A stretch of 64,000 nucleotides of DNA. Origin: an uncultured Negativibacillus sp. (GTDB lineage: Bacteria; Bacillota; Clostridia; Oscillospirales; Ruminococcaceae). The stretch is from contig NZ_CALXIN010000003.1 of the NCBI RefSeq assembly GCF_944388365.1, forward strand, positions 1 to 64,000, read 5' to 3'. How positions within the stretch are numbered: the stretch's first letter is position 1; each line of letters starts with the position of its first letter. Below, piece by piece: positions 15,201 through 24,056 of this stretch. Both the position numbers and the translations under genes were made by a program. A model generated the notes under the pieces. The model worked only from the letters and a program-made list of their open reading frames with translations. It searched no databases and was not told the DNA's origin.

Positions 15201-18200
15201 GGAGGGGCACCAATAGCAGTCTTGCTACCATCCTTGTTCAGCTTCCATTCGCCGGTTTTATCAAACGTAAAGTTTGTTTTAAGCGCACTGGTCCAATCTC
15301 CGGTATTGATGGTGATGCTGGCGATTTCACCGCCCGGAGATGTGCCGTCTAGTTGTCCATCATTACCCAGCACGCCATCGCAGGTGATGGTGAAGGTAAC
15401 GGTCGGCAGATTCTCCGGTTTCCACAGCGACGGCAGATTGTCCCACAGTTTGACGCCGGAAATCTCTGCCGGAGCCTCGATGCGGTTGGTGAAGGTTCCA
15501 CCTTCCAGCACCGCTTCTTCGTTTTCGCCGTCCACAACTACTGTCCGTTTCCAATCCTTATCTTCGATCTGTGTTGTATCATCTCCTTCTATCGTTCCAG
15601 TCTCCGTGACATAGCTCAGCTCGACCGGAACATAGTCAAAGTTTGCACCGTCCGCCGCCATGCGTTCGGTGGCATAGTAGAAGATTTCCCGACCTTTGTC
15701 ATCATACTTTGGCAGCTCCTTAAAGAGACAGCTCCATTTATATTCTGTCCACTCGCTACCTTGGAACTCGGTCCAAACGCGGTCGTGGTATGGTTCGACA
15801 ACCTCCAATTTGTCGGTATCGTTGTCCAGACGGTACAGGGTCAGATAGATATCCGGACGCATGTCAAGAATCCGATAGACATAGTGGTCCTTCCACGTTT
15901 TGTGGAAGCTGACATCCTTGGTGCCAGACAGCTTGTTGGTGACCTTCATTTCCTGACTGTCGGTGTCGTCACCATCATCATCATTGTGATTGGACTGATA
16001 TTTTCCCGCTTCCACCGAACTGCTGCATTCCTTGAGCAGTTCGATCAGCTCGGCGTCGGCAGATTCTTCCTCCAACTTCTTAATCAGCTCATCTTTCTTC
16101 TTAATACAATCATTGTAACTGATGTTTTCCGGCAGATTGCCTGTGCCCTTGTACCACATTTCCTTGATGGTGTAGTGGGCCACCTCGCCTAAAGTATTGT
16201 ACTTTGGCAGGTTGCAGAAGTAATAGTCCTGCGTATTGTTCTCTGTGCCCAAAATCAGCGGCAGGATTGCTTTACTTTCCTTTCCGGCATTGTTTTGAAT
16301 CTGAACCTTCTCTTCACCGCCCAGTGTGACAGTATTCTCTTCATAATCAATGTCATATTCTCCACTGTCGACATAGCTCTGATCCTGTTCGGCAAACTCC
16401 AGCACCAGCACCGGTGTGATGTTGGCTTTTTCCAGTGCTTTTTGCAGTTCTCCGCCGTCCTGCCAGATCTTGGTGGCGGTGATGTCTATGCTGCCCAGTC
16501 GACGGTTGGTGACGACATAGACATCTTCGTTCGCGATGTTTCCTTGATCGCCGTTCTTCAATATCGAGTAGGTGATCTCATAATCGTGGTGCTTGGCCAA
16601 AACCTTGTTGGTTTCACCGACATAGTTGGCTCCATCCTGCTTGACAGCTCCGCCTGTGATCTGGGTATCACCCATCTGGGTCTCGAGGACATAGACGTTG
16701 TTCACATTATAGTTGGTTATACCGCCATTCTGCAGATCCTCGTCGCTGAAATAGAGATAGTCCATGCCGACGCCGTTTGCCTCGAGCGTCAGCGTGCCCA
16801 GTTCAACATCGTTTTTACCATCTACATAGTAGTAGGCGGTGATGGTGACATCCTCGCGGTGGTACAGGTCGCTGTCGTCGATCCAGCGCTTTCTAATCAG
16901 GATGCGGTACCCTGTACCGATTGGAGGCGGGTTGCTGACCGAACCCTCATAGTCGCCGGTGACAGGGTCGCGGGTGATGTCATAGCCAGCGACATATTTA
17001 TTTCCATTTTTTTCTTGCTCGAAGATAAAGTATTCCAGCTGATAACCGCCCTCGTCATAGCGCGGCAAGCCTTCGATATGGACCGGCCAGTGGGCAGCAT
17101 CCTCCCCGATTTGATCTTTCGACAAAGCGCCCAGCTCCTGAACGGTGACGTTGTATGTCTCCTGTCCGATTGTGACCCTCTCTGTTGTTTCAGGGTCATC
17201 TTTTGTACCATCCAGGGTTACCTCAAACAGTTCCTTGTTCTGGCCGTCTCTGCCGCGGGAATACAGCTTAAAGGTGACGCCACCGTTTTGGATAACATTT
17301 TGTAACTGATCTTCCGTCCAGCCATTCTGCCAGATCTTGGTGAAATCATAGTTGATGGTATCCTTGACCTTGTTAACGATGGCTGCATTTCCTTTCTGAA
17401 TCTCTTCCTCGGTCGGTTGAATCGACTCAAAGAGAACCGTCTGCCCATTCTCTTTTTCCCACTCGATGATGGGCTTTCCATCCTTATCCTTTGTCATCAA
17501 GTTTTTCTTATCTGGGTCGGTTGACAGATAGACCTTTGCCTCCATAAACTTGTATTCCAGTTCCTTGCCATGCTCGTTATAGGTCGGCACCGACATGCTG
17601 GCGCTCTGCTGGAGATTTTCTGCCGTAAAGCCCTCCATCTTCAGCACCTTGCCCTCTACGATGTCCCACGGGATCTCATCCGTCGAACCCTTCAGGCGGG
17701 AATACAGCTGCAATTCGACCACAAAGTCGGACAGCTCACTCTGGAACGAGGAAGCCTCCCAGCGCTTGGTGGCAGAAATCGTTCTGCTGGCGGTGATGCG
17801 GTTGGTCAGCGTGCCGTTTTCGTAGATATAGATGTTGCCGTTCTCTCTGGTTTCGCCCGATGGCAGAGGGTCAGGCGTAACTTTTCCATCGTCGCCTACT
17901 GTGCCAAATACCTGCTCATAGTCGGAACTTCCCTCTTTTTCGATAATTTCCTTGCAGACATAGATGTACTCATATCCCTCTGGGCCGTATTTGTCCAGCT
18001 GGGTACTAAAGTCGATGACTTGAGTATCTTTGTCAGTATCCAGCTTTACCGTCAGAATTTGTCCATCTGCACCACGAACCGGCGAGGCCTGATCCCAGGT
18101 TTCTTTTCCAGGGCGGTAGCGCCAAAGTTCAAAGCGGCCTGTTGGACGTTTACCCTTATCATCCATATCCAGCCAGACTTTGTTTGCCTTATAGGTGGTA

Positions 18201-21200
18201 TTTCCCTGCAGTGTCAGCACCATGGTATCGCCATGGAACACCTTATCGTTGTTGACGCCCTGTGTTTTGTACTCGACGGTCAGCCAGTCGCCTTCATCAC
18301 CGATGCCAGTTGCCGGCAGATTTATTTTGCTGACGTCGACTTTTTCGTCATTGTATTGAACTGCATACTGCACCCTGTCACCGTTGACCGTATAGGTGCC
18401 AAGGCCGGTAATTTTGACGATATAGTTGCCATTGTCATCCTTATCTACATTACAATCAATCGAGGAATCATTCTGCAAAAGCTTTGCAAGATTGATGGTA
18501 CCCGTTCCGTCCTGAACATTTTTTGCCGCATAGTACAGGGTAAAATTCTTCACGATCAGATCTTTTATCGTGCCGGTGTCAGGATCGCCTTTCGCGCCGT
18601 TTCGCAGATCCACGGTAAAGGAGAACGGTTCTTCCAACAGGTAGTACCATTTTCCCTTTTTCGATTCAGCCTGCCCGTTCCACCAGGTGTAGTTGGGTAT
18701 ATCTTCCTCCGGCACATACTTCCAGACGACCTGTCTGCTGTTGTTTTCGTTACCGCCATAGTGGATGGAGGTTGGAAGGTTTGCTGTGGCCTTCCAGTGA
18801 TTTCCACTTTCTGTTATCGTGATCAGGTTATCTATATTGTCTAACCCTACCTGCCCCATATTTTCGGCAGTCAATTCGATGTAGTCCTTGTCGGTCACAT
18901 CTTCCTTGTTCTGTCCTTTGTCCAGAATACAGAACGCCAGCTTCATCCCTTCTTTATAGTTCGCTGTTGAAGGACGCTTGAAAGTATCATCCTTATCAAT
19001 CCAGTAGATGTCCTGGGTCTGATCGACTCTTTCAGCGATCGCGACGTCCTTTTTCTTTTCCTCCAAGAAGTCTTTCAGCGGATAGGTGCTTTCCTTTTTG
19101 GCAAGCTCTTCGGCTGGCTCACCTGCCGATGTCACCGTTACCGAGGAGGTCAGTGTTTTCGGCGGATTGTTTTGGGTATCATCGGTCAGCGTGACCGTCA
19201 CTGTGCGGGTCCAGGGTTTATCTTTTTCGATCTTAACCGGATTATCCGTGGTACCCCAGGTCAGTGTTTTTGCATCAGTGTCCCATGTTTTACCCGATTC
19301 ATCTTTGACAGTCGGCGCAACCTCGGTGTTCGTTTTTGCTGGTGCCTGCATAGTGATGATGACGTTGGCATCCGAGCCATCCTCCGCGGTATTCTCCACC
19401 GTAATCTGATAGGTCACCTGCAGTTTGCCCTTGTCACTAAAGGTCGGCTGGCCCGACAGCTTATACGTTACACTCACTGCTGAATCTGCTGTCGGCACCG
19501 GATCACCCTCATCAGGTGCTGCTCCCAGCGACAAAGGAGTGGCTGCCGATGCCGAGCGGGTGAGTTCTTCCCCTGTCTGGGAAATCGCTTTAAAACTGGT
19601 GGCAACGCCGATCTCGCCCTCGGCAAATTCATCCAGCACCTTTAATGCCGAACCGTGCAGCACAAACTGAAGGTCAGGTGCAGCAAGCTCCCGACCTTGA
19701 TTTTCTGCGTCGGTTATTGTTTTTGTGTAGGTGATGGTCAGAGCAGAGCCATTCACCACAGCAGAGATGTTCTCTGCTGTGGCTGACACGTTACCGGTAA
19801 CGTCCAAATTGTCGATGGTGACCACCGGCACCTCGCCGATGAGCACCTGATTGCCGACCACCTGTGCATTCCCCGTTGGGTACTGCAATCCCTGCGGCAG
19901 TGTAAATGACTGCTCCAGCGTCCATTCTCTGGTATAGATGGTACCGGTCTGCGCATCGTTTTCCGACTGGATGGTCACATGGTAGGAAAAATCCTTGTCG
20001 ATGATGCGCTCTTTGGGTGGTTCTTCAGAGGGATTCTTTTCCTTTGGCAGCGAGTCGGACTGCCCGTTATTTTTATAAAGCGTTCTGTCGGCCTGCTGAA
20101 CCATTCCCATCTGATACAGCACCGATGACATCGCAAATACCTTGCTCACCGTTCTTGGCTGTGTTTCAAACAGGTCGCTGCGTTTCGGCTGACCATCATC
20201 CGGTTCTGCCGGACCTTCGACCAGACTGAGTTCGCCCCACGAGAACGGCTGCACTGCAAAGGTCAGTGTTCCGCCGCTGATTTGATGAATCACCTGTGGA
20301 GGAGTTGTGTTTTCCGGCTGTTCTGTTGGCTCGCCGTCCTGCTGCTGACCTGCCGGATCATCGTCCTGCTGCTGATCTGCTGGATCATCGTCCTGCTGCT
20401 GACCTGCCGGATCATCGTCCTGCTGCTGACCTGCCGGATCATCGTCCTGCTGCTGACCTGCCGGATCGCCGTCCTGCTGCTGACCTGCTGGATCGTCATC
20501 CTGCTGCTGACCTGCTGGCTCGCCGTCCTGTGGCTGATCTGCTGGCTCGCCGTTATTGCCCTGCGGTTCCAGTTCGGTCGATGGACGAGCGACAAATTCT
20601 TTGACAATCTGTACTCCCTGCAGTTCCACTGTTCCTTCGCTCTGGGATTCCTGCTGCAGAGCTTCGCCCTCGGTCTGGAACTGTTCCTGCTGTTGGGCGT
20701 TTGAAAGTTCTTCTTTGCCAGCTTCACTTTCGCCGGTTTCGCTACCAGCTTCGCTGCCATCGGTTTCATTGCCGCCAGTTTCGTTTCCGCCGACTTCGCT
20801 GCCATCGGTTTCGCCGCCGGTTTCGCCGCCTTCTGGTACTTCAATGTCGCCGGTTTCTCCGTCGCCTGGTACTTCGATGTCGCCGGTTTCTCCGTCGCCT
20901 GGTACTTCGCTGCCACCGGTTTCATTGCCGCCAGTTTCACCGTCGCCGGTTTCGTTGCCGCCAGTTTCGCCGTCACCGGTTTCGCCGTCGCCTGGTACCT
21001 CACCTTCGCCGGTTTCTCCGTCGCCTGGTACCTCACCTTCGCCGGTTTCGCCGTCGCCTGGTACCTCACCTTCGCCTGGTGCCTCACCTTCGCCGGTTTC
21101 GCCGCCTTCTGGTACCTCACCTTCGCCTGGCACTTCGACGTCACCATCAGTTGGAGGCAGTGTTTCCTCCGGCGTTTCAGGAGCAACCGGTTCCACAGGC

Positions 21201-21754
21201 TGTTCTGTCTGCAGCCAGGTTTCGTTGACTGTAATATCCTGTTCGGTTACCGGAATGGATATTTCCTCGTTGTAACCGTTTTGATAGAGCAGATTCAGTG
21301 GCTGATTGACCAGGGCCTGACCTGCGCTCAGTGAAAATTGCAGAATGGTACTGCTGCCATCCTCATAAAGTTCCACTGGTACAGAAATGCCCATCGTGTC
21401 CATCCACTGCACGCCCTCTGGCTGTGCCTGATTGATCGCCTGCAGCGCATGCTGCGGCAGTCTCACCGCAATCTGTGTGTCTATCGTTTCCGGAACATTG
21501 ACATTCATATAGAATGTTCCCGTTTCCCCCATCTGCACCGTGCTTTTTTCTGCTTCCGGTGCAAAGCTCAAGGTAACCCCTGCTACCTCCTGAGGGATCT
21601 GTTGATTCTGTCCATCATCAGACACCGTTTGTTCCTGCTGAGCAGAGAAGATATCTCCTCCCCACGCGAAAACGATGTCTGGCAGATTTGTCAGTGCGAT
21701 TACCAGCACAAGTAACAAAGCAACTGCTCTTTTAGAAAAGAAACTTTGCTTCAT
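12287..21754 (-). CDS. Giant Cna-B repeat surface adhesin / pilus tip protein
   Basis: The 3155-residue secreted protein has a signal peptide (about 1-30, ending VFA). A Gly/Glu/Pro/Thr-rich repeat follows (about 206-345; units such as EVPGDGETG), then about eight 9-residue QQQDDDPAG repeats (about 402-478). A beta-rich region with DUF11-like parts spans about 500-1180. Some thirteen Cna-B-like domains start near residues 1187, 1321, 1468, 1620, 1758, 1946, 2098, 2243, 2416, 2561, 2726, 2865 and 2985. Most begin with the K-x-W type strand (TKIWQDGG, TKVWEDQN, EKRWTDET) whose lysine forms an isopeptide bond. The end (QTINTGAGG, hydrophobic segment, RKRRKHNKR) is a variant sorting signal without proline. 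It is the first gene of the pilus operon. Confidence 0.9.
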   Translation of the reverse strand: MKQSFFSKRAVALLLVLVIALTNLPDIVFAWGGDIFSAQQEQTVSDDGQNQQIPQEVAGVTLSFAPEAEKSTVQMGETGTFYMNVNVPETIDTQIAVRLPQHALQAINQAQPEGVQWMDTMGISVPVELYEDGSSTILQFSLSAGQALVNQPLNLLYQNGYNEEISIPVTEQDITVNETWLQTEQPVEPVAPETPEETLPPTDGDVEVPGEGEVPEGGETGEGEAPGEGEVPGDGETGEGEVPGDGETGEGEVPGDGETGDGETGGNETGDGETGGNETGGSEVPGDGETGDIEVPGDGETGDIEVPEGGETGGETDGSEVGGNETGGNETDGSEAGSETGESEAGKEELSNAQQQEQFQTEGEALQQESQSEGTVELQGVQIVKEFVARPSTELEPQGNNGEPADQPQDGEPAGQQQDDDPAGQQQDGDPAGQQQDDDPAGQQQDDDPAGQQQDDDPADQQQDDDPAGQQQDGEPTEQPENTTPPQVIHQISGGTLTFAVQPFSWGELSLVEGPAEPDDGQPKRSDLFETQPRTVSKVFAMSSVLYQMGMVQQADRTLYKNNGQSDSLPKEKNPSEEPPKERIIDKDFSYHVTIQSENDAQTGTIYTREWTLEQSFTLPQGLQYPTGNAQVVGNQVLIGEVPVVTIDNLDVTGNVSATAENISAVVNGSALTITYTKTITDAENQGRELAAPDLQFVLHGSALKVLDEFAEGEIGVATSFKAISQTGEELTRSASAATPLSLGAAPDEGDPVPTADSAVSVTYKLSGQPTFSDKGKLQVTYQITVENTAEDGSDANVIITMQAPAKTNTEVAPTVKDESGKTWDTDAKTLTWGTTDNPVKIEKDKPWTRTVTVTLTDDTQNNPPKTLTSSVTVTSAGEPAEELAKKESTYPLKDFLEEKKKDVAIAERVDQTQDIYWIDKDDTFKRPSTANYKEGMKLAFCILDKGQNKEDVTDKDYIELTAENMGQVGLDNIDNLITITESGNHWKATANLPTSIHYGGNENNSRQVVWKYVPEEDIPNYTWWNGQAESKKGKWYYLLEEPFSFTVDLRNGAKGDPDTGTIKDLIVKNFTLYYAAKNVQDGTGTINLAKLLQNDSSIDCNVDKDDNGNYIVKITGLGTYTVNGDRVQYAVQYNDEKVDVSKINLPATGIGDEGDWLTVEYKTQGVNNDKVFHGDTMVLTLQGNTTYKANKVWLDMDDKGKRPTGRFELWRYRPGKETWDQASPVRGADGQILTVKLDTDKDTQVIDFSTQLDKYGPEGYEYIYVCKEIIEKEGSSDYEQVFGTVGDDGKVTPDPLPSGETRENGNIYIYENGTLTNRITASRTISATKRWEASSFQSELSDFVVELQLYSRLKGSTDEIPWDIVEGKVLKMEGFTAENLQQSASMSVPTYNEHGKELEYKFMEAKVYLSTDPDKKNLMTKDKDGKPIIEWEKENGQTVLFESIQPTEEEIQKGNAAIVNKVKDTINYDFTKIWQNGWTEDQLQNVIQNGGVTFKLYSRGRDGQNKELFEVTLDGTKDDPETTERVTIGQETYNVTVQELGALSKDQIGEDAAHWPVHIEGLPRYDEGGYQLEYFIFEQEKNGNKYVAGYDITRDPVTGDYEGSVSNPPPIGTGYRILIRKRWIDDSDLYHREDVTITAYYYVDGKNDVELGTLTLEANGVGMDYLYFSDEDLQNGGITNYNVNNVYVLETQMGDTQITGGAVKQDGANYVGETNKVLAKHHDYEITYSILKNGDQGNIANEDVYVVTNRRLGSIDITATKIWQDGGELQKALEKANITPVLVLEFAEQDQSYVDSGEYDIDYEENTVTLGGEEKVQIQNNAGKESKAILPLILGTENNTQDYYFCNLPKYNTLGEVAHYTIKEMWYKGTGNLPENISYNDCIKKKDELIKKLEEESADAELIELLKECSSSVEAGKYQSNHNDDDGDDTDSQEMKVTNKLSGTKDVSFHKTWKDHYVYRILDMRPDIYLTLYRLDNDTDKLEVVEPYHDRVWTEFQGSEWTEYKWSCLFKELPKYDDKGREIFYYATERMAADGANFDYVPVELSYVTETGTIEGDDTTQIEDKDWKRTVVVDGENEEAVLEGGTFTNRIEAPAEISGVKLWDNLPSLWKPENLPTVTFTITCDGVLGNDGQLDGTSPGGEIASITINTGDWTSALKTNFTFDKTGEWKLNKDGSKTAIGAPPAEQREEIPKYDDNGQQYSYTLTEEIEFKDETVSKDQIFSKIESSGYQIKNEYNPTLGALKVKKLLQVGKNWKAYPAVTIELVREYTTDGKNYYEDAGFEPVELTWSAAEVETDAEAAEAAADPDATTFVLDSEDTFTFENLPIYQPNGYEYRYFVREKVVGYLNYQSAVKGGDVKVEDFGTIFEAPSQGVMEDGYLKYDNELYPTKNVNDATAANLDVSATFGDKYEPENIKLTGTKVWEDQNDALELRPKLEDFQKTLTLWRWAPAQSGGENNGIGTEKDPIAVPEHNLDGSKWEWKWEPSDGTDATAKEWTYTITGLEKFAPNGMEWKYVVKEDTDGLDGYYYYPKSASANGSWSENGNTYKMDDLTNSLKINLNFSKEWQDQNGTKLTDDYLGLDKITITGELYVAEGDEKLQPASQYFKNDDGSFKEPWTKWFGTNYDFTPTLETTIGGTKAVTFADLPRVNQAGTTLYYAVAETKITAGGLTQEYDVTVNGQTLKHEIKGTDVLGGLFTPQNVTAVSAESGTTLKIALHNRLQTQELNVEKRWTDETGKKLTDGLPKEVHLVIQREVNETSSDGSRTVYEWKIVTDGSNPLVVKLSSTNLWKAELTGLPTNGIENDKVVTYTYRARELKEGWTGPTVNDDDILDAGGKFGNDYTVSYQDNSGTTVTNKRTHMTLTAEKQWKPSAPSKDKTVTLTLYQRPKDGEWTEFKYDGDTSAKVTLNGEAGTENDTCYASAAWTATWKNLPRADGTTLYEYRVEETVEKSMKDNLFGIVSPETIDSASTDKKFTVKNLPMGKVNIEKMDGNGKALEGVVFELQYKDTAGNWKDIDDTVCKAATFQVQQTTDADGKLTYTHLLLTDENGTQINYQIVEVSTPDGYNRLTEPIAVSFEALTTEKPADLYWKVTGGYLASEVTYTVHNNQYFQTINTGAGGFFWPGVAGAGAACAGVWYLAGRKRRKHNKRHSDR
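20323..20551 (-). repeat. 27-bp tandem repeat inside the giant adhesin gene
   Basis: About eight consecutive 27-base units encode QQQDDDPAG with D/G exchanges at one position. The stretch codes for a hydrophilic linker and is a likely site of length change by slippage. Confidence 0.85.
20720..21139 (-). repeat. Imperfect Gly/Glu/Thr/Pro-coding repeats in the giant adhesin gene
   Basis: Imperfect units encode EVPGDGETG, GETGGNETG and related strings over about 140 residues. They probably form an extended stalk between the N-terminal region and the folded domains. Confidence 0.8.
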
Positions 21755-21875
21755 CTTCGTTCCCCTTCCTCTTCACTTTCTCGTCATCTCCAATACTTTT
21801 TCCAACAAATTGTTTGCATATAACAAACATGCTATTTGTGAACCTGATGGACAGTCTTAGAATTCACAAATATTT

Positions 21876-21890
21876 CGCTTTGATTATACC
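21876..21890 (-). promoter_or_regulatory. Extended -10 promoter candidate for the pilus operon
   Basis: On the minus strand TGGTATAAT contains a perfect -10 (21888-21883) preceded by TGn. No good -35 is seen at the proper spacing. It would give a leader of about 120 bases before the ATG. The divergent spacer 21755-22129 otherwise holds only AT-rich sequence and the MATE promoter. Confidence 0.5.
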
Positions 21891-22057
21891 ATATTTATAC
21901 GTTATTTGAAAAGATGTTTCAACTATGTTGTATATTTCGTCATTATTTGATAATTATTAAACATTCCGTGTTATTATTTTATATTATCTTCATTTATTTT
22001 TTACATCAATTTAGCGTTAGTGATGATTTTGGTCTATCGTTTTTATACAAAATATCG

Positions 22058-22086
22058 TTGTGTCGAATCTTAGTTCGTGCTATAAT
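22058..22086 (+). promoter_or_regulatory. Promoter of the MATE exporter gene
   Basis: TTGTGT (22058-22063) and TATAAT (22081-22086) are spaced by 17 bases, and TGC directly precedes the -10 as an extended element. Confidence 0.7.
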
Positions 22087-22129
22087 GGAAGTTAATTTAA
22101 TTTGCGTATAACGGAAGGAGAGTTTTTCG

Positions 22130-23521
22130 ATGCAACCATCAAACAGTAAAACCGTCCTGTTTGAACAGACTGCCATCCCGAAAGCTGTTGCACAGCTTGC
22201 CGTTCCGACCATCCTCAGCTCGCTGGTCATGGTCATCTACAACCTTGCCGACACCTACTTTGTCGGCATGCTCAACGACCCTGTCCAGAATGCAGCGGTC
22301 ACACTGGCTGCGCCGGTGCTGCTTGCCTTTAACGCCATCAACAACCTGTTCGGTGTCGGCAGCTCCAGCATGATGAGCCGTGCGCTGGGACGAAAAGACT
22401 ATGAAACCGTATCCAACAGCTCCGCCTTTGGCTTTTACTGCGCACTGGGCTGCGGCGCCATCTTCTCCCTGTGCTGCACCGTCTTTCGCCAGCCGCTGCT
22501 GAGCCTGCTGGGTGCAGACAGCACCACCATCGACGCCACCGCCTCCTATATGCTGTGGACCGTCACCTGCGGTGCAGTGCCTGCCATCCTCAATGTCGTC
22601 ATGGCTTATCTGGTCCGCTCGGAAGGTTCGGCCATACACGCCAGCATCGGCACCATGAGCGGCTGTCTGCTCAACATCGTCCTCGACCCGATCTTTATCC
22701 TGCCATGGGGACTCAACATGGGAGCCGGCGGCGCGGGACTTGCCACCTTTATCTCCAACTGTGTCGCCTGCCTGTATTTCTTTGTGCTGCTGGCTATCAA
22801 ACGCGGACGCACCTTTGTCTGCATCAACCCCAAGAAATTCACCCTCAAAAAGGAGATTGTCCGCGGCGTGTGCGCGGTCGGCATCCCGGCCTCGATTCAG
22901 AACCTGCTCAACGTCACCGGCATGACCCTGCTCAACAACTTCACTTCCGCTTACGGCGCAGATGCCGTCGCTGCCATGGGTATCTGTCAGAAGATCTACA
23001 TGGTTCCGATGTACGTTTCCCAGGGACTTTCCCAGGGCATTATGCCGCTGATCAGCTATAACTACTCCAGCGGCAACATCCGCCGTATGAAACAGACGGT
23101 CAGCTTTTCGCGCAAGGCTGCGCTCACCATCATCATCTCGGTGGCGCTGCTCTTCGAGCTGTTCCCAGCCACCTTTGTTTCGCTGTTCATGCAGAACGAG
23201 ACGATCATCGCCTATGGTACCCACTTCCTGCGCGGCTTCTCGCTGGGACTGCCCTTCCTGTCGCTGGATTTTCTGGCAGTTGGTATCTTTCAGGCGGTCG
23301 GCATGGGACGCGAATCGCTGCTGTTTGCCATCCTGCGCAAAATCGTGCTGGAAATCCCTGCCCTGTGCATCCTCAACTGGCTGTTCCCTCTGTACGGTCT
23401 GACCTATGCCCAGTTTACCGCTGAGGTGATTCTGGCCATCGCTGCACTGATTGTAACAGCCCGCCTGTTCCGCCGTCTGGAACGCGAACATTCCGTCCCG
23501 ACTCAGAGCACAGAAGAATAA
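22130..23521 (+). CDS. MATE-family multidrug/cation exporter
   Basis: MATE proteins export drugs or metabolites in exchange for Na+ or H+. The 463-residue product has the expected twelve-membrane-segment layout. It begins with the family signature region AVAQLAVPTILSSLVMVIYNLADTYFVGML (residues 17-46) and has the pseudo-repeat VCAVGIPASIQNLLNVTGMTLLNN near residue 246. It most resembles the MepA/DinF-like branch. ATG follows AAGGAGAG. It is monocistronic with its own promoter and terminator and diverges from the pilus operon. The substrate is not evident. Confidence 0.9.
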   Translation: MQPSNSKTVLFEQTAIPKAVAQLAVPTILSSLVMVIYNLADTYFVGMLNDPVQNAAVTLAAPVLLAFNAINNLFGVGSSSMMSRALGRKDYETVSNSSAFGFYCALGCGAIFSLCCTVFRQPLLSLLGADSTTIDATASYMLWTVTCGAVPAILNVVMAYLVRSEGSAIHASIGTMSGCLLNIVLDPIFILPWGLNMGAGGAGLATFISNCVACLYFFVLLAIKRGRTFVCINPKKFTLKKEIVRGVCAVGIPASIQNLLNVTGMTLLNNFTSAYGADAVAAMGICQKIYMVPMYVSQGLSQGIMPLISYNYSSGNIRRMKQTVSFSRKAALTIIISVALLFELFPATFVSLFMQNETIIAYGTHFLRGFSLGLPFLSLDFLAVGIFQAVGMGRESLLFAILRKIVLEIPALCILNWLFPLYGLTYAQFTAEVILAIAALIVTARLFRRLEREHSVPTQSTEE

Positions 23522-23532
23522 TTCTGTTAAGC

Positions 23533-23574
23533 AAAAAGGATGTCCTTTCTATTGGAAAGGACATCCTTTTTTAT
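23533..23574 (+). terminator. Terminator of the MATE exporter gene
   Basis: AAAAAGGATGTCCTTTC and GAAAGGACATCCTTTTTT pair around TATTG, with a T run at the end. Confidence 0.93.
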
Positions 23575-23614
23575 TTTGCTATTTTCCGTTTGATCTCTGT
23601 ATCTCATGGGCTTG

Positions 23615-24056
23615 TACAGAGAATCCGTCTATTCTTTCTCCTCCAAAGGTGCGTAAATCGACATCACCTGTTCTGCGACACGCACGCCATCGTGGATGGT
23701 GGAATCCACCATCCCAACGGCGAAATGCTACCTTCCCGACGGAGTGTTACTTTCTTTCCTCCAAAGGTGCGTAGATCGACATCACCTGTTCTGCGACTCG
23801 TACGCCATCGTGGATGGTGGAATCCACCATCCCAACGGCGGAATACTGCCTTCCCAACGGCGTGCAGAAAATTTGCCTATTCCTTCTCCTCCAAAGGCGC
23901 GTAAATCGACATCACCTATTCTGCAACTCCTACGACGTCGAGGACGGCGATAGCGTGCGGAGAATCCGCCTACTTCTTCTCCTCCAAAGGTGCGTAGATC
24001 GACATCACCTGTTCTGCGACTCGCACGATGTCGAGGACGGCGTGCAGAAAATCCGT
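23615..24056 (-). repeat. Four degenerate tandem copies of the 3' end of the adjacent flavoprotein gene
   Basis: The core CTCCAAAGG(T/C)GCGTA(A/G)ATCG, continuing through ACATCACCT, occurs at 23641, 23759, 23889 and 23982, and again at 24069 inside the gene. Spacing is 118, 130, 93 and 87 bases. On the minus strand each copy encodes V-x-E-x-V-M-S-I-Y-A-P-L-E-E-(K/R)-(K/E) and then a stop, the same as the true C terminus. Copies 1 and 2 also share GTGGATGGTGGAATCCACC and TCCCAACGGCG. This fills the gap between the MATE terminator and the flavoprotein gene; no start codon or binding site is seen. Confidence 0.85.

Noticed and set aside
20290-21275. Other-frame peptides rich in P/S/V or K/A/P over the adhesin repeats
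   Set aside because: Shadows of the repetitive DNA inside the giant adhesin gene; no independent start.
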